6,759 nt of DNA from Chitinophagaceae bacterium (GTDB lineage Bacteria; Bacteroidota; Bacteroidia; Chitinophagales; Chitinophagaceae), in NCBI GenBank assembly GCA_019454915.1, contig JACFNM010000227.1:1-6759 (forward strand), given 5' to 3'. A model generated the notes under the pieces. It made no database searches. It was not told where the DNA came from and saw nothing but the letters and a program-made list of their open reading frames with translations. Shown one piece after another: positions 5,243 through 6,759 of the stretch. The stretch's first letter is position 1; each line of letters opens with the position of its first letter. The translations under genes were made by a program, and so were the position numbers.

Positions 5243-5557
5243 ATGGCAAACAGTATTTACAACATCAATAAAGGTGTAAACAAAAGCATTGAGTTTCGTG
5301 GATTAAAGGCGCAATATATCTGGTATCTGGCCGGTGGTTTGATTGGGCTGCTTATACTGTTTGCCATTTTATATGTAACAGGCGTCAATACCTATATCTG
5401 CTTAATGATCGTTTTGGGTACAGGAGGGTTCTTATTTACCTGGGTGTACAGGCTAAGCAATAAGTATGGTGAGCATGGAATGATGAAGAAAGCGGCGCAG
5501 CGGATGCTGCCTCATGTGATCAGGTGTAATTCAAGAAAACAGTTTATCAAACAGTAA
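5243..5557 (+). CDS. traF: TraF, DUF4133 family conjugal transfer protein (VirB3-like)
   Basis: The protein has 104 residues. AGGGAAG at 5234-5240, overlapping the end of traE, serves as a close ribosome binding site. The N-terminus MANSIYNINKGVNKSIEFRG and the following LKAQYIWYLAG match the conserved IEF-(K/R)-GL-x-QYI start of DUF4133. Helices run at about residues 27-47 and 51-69, followed by the conserved LSNKYGEHGMMKK. A short basic tail ends in SRKQFIKQ. The two-helix inner-membrane layout directly ahead of the VirB4-type gene corresponds to VirB3 in other type IV systems. traG starts four bases after the stop, which suggests translational coupling of the two. Confidence 0.95.
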   Translation: MANSIYNINKGVNKSIEFRGLKAQYIWYLAGGLIGLLILFAILYVTGVNTYICLMIVLGTGGFLFTWVYRLSNKYGEHGMMKKAAQRMLPHVIRCNSRKQFIKQ

Positions 5558-5561
5558 GTGT

Positions 5562-6759
5562 ATGGAAAAGTGGTTGAAGGACATATCACCAATCATGGAC
5601 GTGGAGCATAACTGTATTCTTTCCAAACAGGGAGATATAACCATTGCTTTTAAAGCTACGCTGCCGGAAATTTTCACACAGTCGGGCGATGACTTTGAAG
5701 CGTTGCACCAGGGTTGGGTGAAGTCTATCAGAACACTACCCAAAGACAGTGTGTTGCACCAGCAGGATTGGTTTGTCCATTCAAGCTACAAACCTGAACC
5801 GGCAAACAAGGGTAGCAGCTTCTTAACCCGTAGCGCGGAACGGTATTTTACCGGCAGGTCATTCCTGGAACATTACTCCTATATCCTGCTTACCAAAAAG
5901 CCGTCAGGCCGTAAGGTTTCCACATCCGTTTTTTCCAGCTTGCTGCGACCAACGCTTGCGCCTGAACAAACCATCAGCCCGCTTGCCTTACAGGAACTGG
6001 AAGATAAGGCAGGGCAGTTCCAAAGGATATTGACGGACGCAGGCATTAAGCTGGAGCGGTTGACCAACGAAGCACTATTAAGTGACCAACACAAAGCCGG
6101 TTTGATTGAACGGTATTTTGCTTTGTCAGGCGACGAACATTCTTTACTCATTAATGACCTGCAACTAAAAGAAGGGATGCAGGTAGGCGATAAATATTGC
6201 CAGTTGTTTACGCTTGCTGATATGGATGCACTGCCGGCGATCTGCGGTTCAGCTATCAGCTACGATAAATACAGCACGGACAAGACCAGGTTTCCGATAG
6301 GCTTTGCAGGTTCCTTAGGGCTATTGCTTCCTTGCAACCATATCTATAATCAGTATGTACTGGTTGGCGATGCGCAGGCAACATTGAAAAAGCTTGAAAG
6401 CAAAAGACTACGACTGCAATCCCTTTCAGCGTACAGCCGGGAAAATGCCATTGCCCGTGATGCAGTAAATGATTTTCTCAACGAATGTATCAGCCAGTCG
6501 AGGTTACCCGTAAAAGCGCATTTTAATATCCTGGCGTGGACAACAGACAAAGAAGAACTAAAGGATGTAAAGAACCTGGTGGCCTCTGCACTCGCGCAAA
6601 TGAATGTGGCGGCCAAATCCGAAACAGCCGGGGCAGCGCAAATCTTTTGGGCTGGTATTCCCGGCAATGCAGGCGACTTTCCCGTGAACGATACATTCGA
6701 CACGGTCGCCGAGCAAGCCAGTTGTTTTCTCAATCTTGAAACCAATTACAGGAGTGTAG
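5562..6759 (+). CDS. traG: TraG, VirB4-type conjugation ATPase, 3' partial
   Basis: The frame opens at ATG 5562 (MEKWLKDISPIMDVEHNCIL), four bases after traF, and stays open for 399 codons to the window edge. The TAG in the last three bases is out of frame, so the gene is cut by the window and not by a stop. The visible part is the N-terminal half. It includes GDITIAFKATLPEIFT near the start, LERYFALSG-like IERYFALSGDEHSLLINDL, FAGSLGLLLPCNHIYNQYV, and DTVAEQASCFLNLETNYRS at the end. In relatives this last motif comes shortly before the Walker A loop, so the ATP-binding half lies just outside. VirB4-type ATPases drive pilus assembly and substrate transfer at the inner membrane. No strong ribosome binding site precedes the start, in line with coupling to traF. 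Confidence 0.95.
   Translation, partial: MEKWLKDISPIMDVEHNCILSKQGDITIAFKATLPEIFTQSGDDFEALHQGWVKSIRTLPKDSVLHQQDWFVHSSYKPEPANKGSSFLTRSAERYFTGRSFLEHYSYILLTKKPSGRKVSTSVFSSLLRPTLAPEQTISPLALQELEDKAGQFQRILTDAGIKLERLTNEALLSDQHKAGLIERYFALSGDEHSLLINDLQLKEGMQVGDKYCQLFTLADMDALPAICGSAISYDKYSTDKTRFPIGFAGSLGLLLPCNHIYNQYVLVGDAQATLKKLESKRLRLQSLSAYSRENAIARDAVNDFLNECISQSRLPVKAHFNILAWTTDKEELKDVKNLVASALAQMNVAAKSETAGAAQIFWAGIPGNAGDFPVNDTFDTVAEQASCFLNLETNYRSV

Noticed and set aside
5531..6745. Minus-strand and alternative-frame open frames inside traG
   Set aside because: They are shadows of traG, whose continuous frame and family motifs account for the whole stretch.

Overview
The window looks like Bacteroidetes (Bacteroidota) DNA, probably from an environmental or Chitinophagaceae/Sphingobacteriaceae-like member. 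The evidence is a Bacteroidetes-type Rhs core, the DUF4134/DUF4133/TraG conjugation gene order typical of this phylum's conjugative transposons and plasmids, and promoter-like TTTG / TAnnTTTG boxes instead of the sigma70 consensus. No genome-level identification is possible from the sequence alone.

Layout. (1) Bases 1-1237 hold the end of a large Rhs gene whose core runs off the left edge. After the conserved DLDG boundary it switches to a variable AT-rich C-terminal toxin tip with an alpha/beta-hydrolase (lipase/esterase) signature. A four-helix membrane protein, the likely immunity protein, overlaps its stop codon by four bases. (2) Bases 1238-2313 have no convincing gene. They begin with a cluster of five hairpins (1251-1426) whose loops are mutually complementary, then three same-direction copies of a GGGGTCAGTAT repeat that resembles IS21-type end repeats, and a 19-bp direct repeat flanking most of that segment. 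(3) 2314-3495 encodes a 393-residue RteC-like regulator candidate. Twelve bases further on, in opposite orientation, lies a 105-residue small protein (3825-3508) whose C-terminal half resembles the helix-hairpin-helix domain of the RNA polymerase alpha subunit. (4) 3826-4246 is a gene-free regulatory block containing a large nested palindrome (3828-3942), a second hairpin with a nine-A loop, candidate divergent promoters and a small inverted repeat. (5) From 4247 to the right edge is the start of a conjugation operon: a membrane-anchored small protein, a 198-base structured spacer, traE (DUF4134, VirB2-like), traF (DUF4133, VirB3-like) and the N-terminal half of traG (VirB4-type ATPase, cut before its Walker A motif).

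Working model. The right half is the regulatory and mating-pair-formation front end of an integrative conjugative element or conjugative plasmid. The left end is a contact-dependent antagonism locus that is either cargo of that element or the chromosomal neighbour at its border. The least explained parts are three structured non-coding segments (1251-1426, 3828-3967, 4724-4849), which are the best candidates for undescribed cis-acting DNA or RNA.
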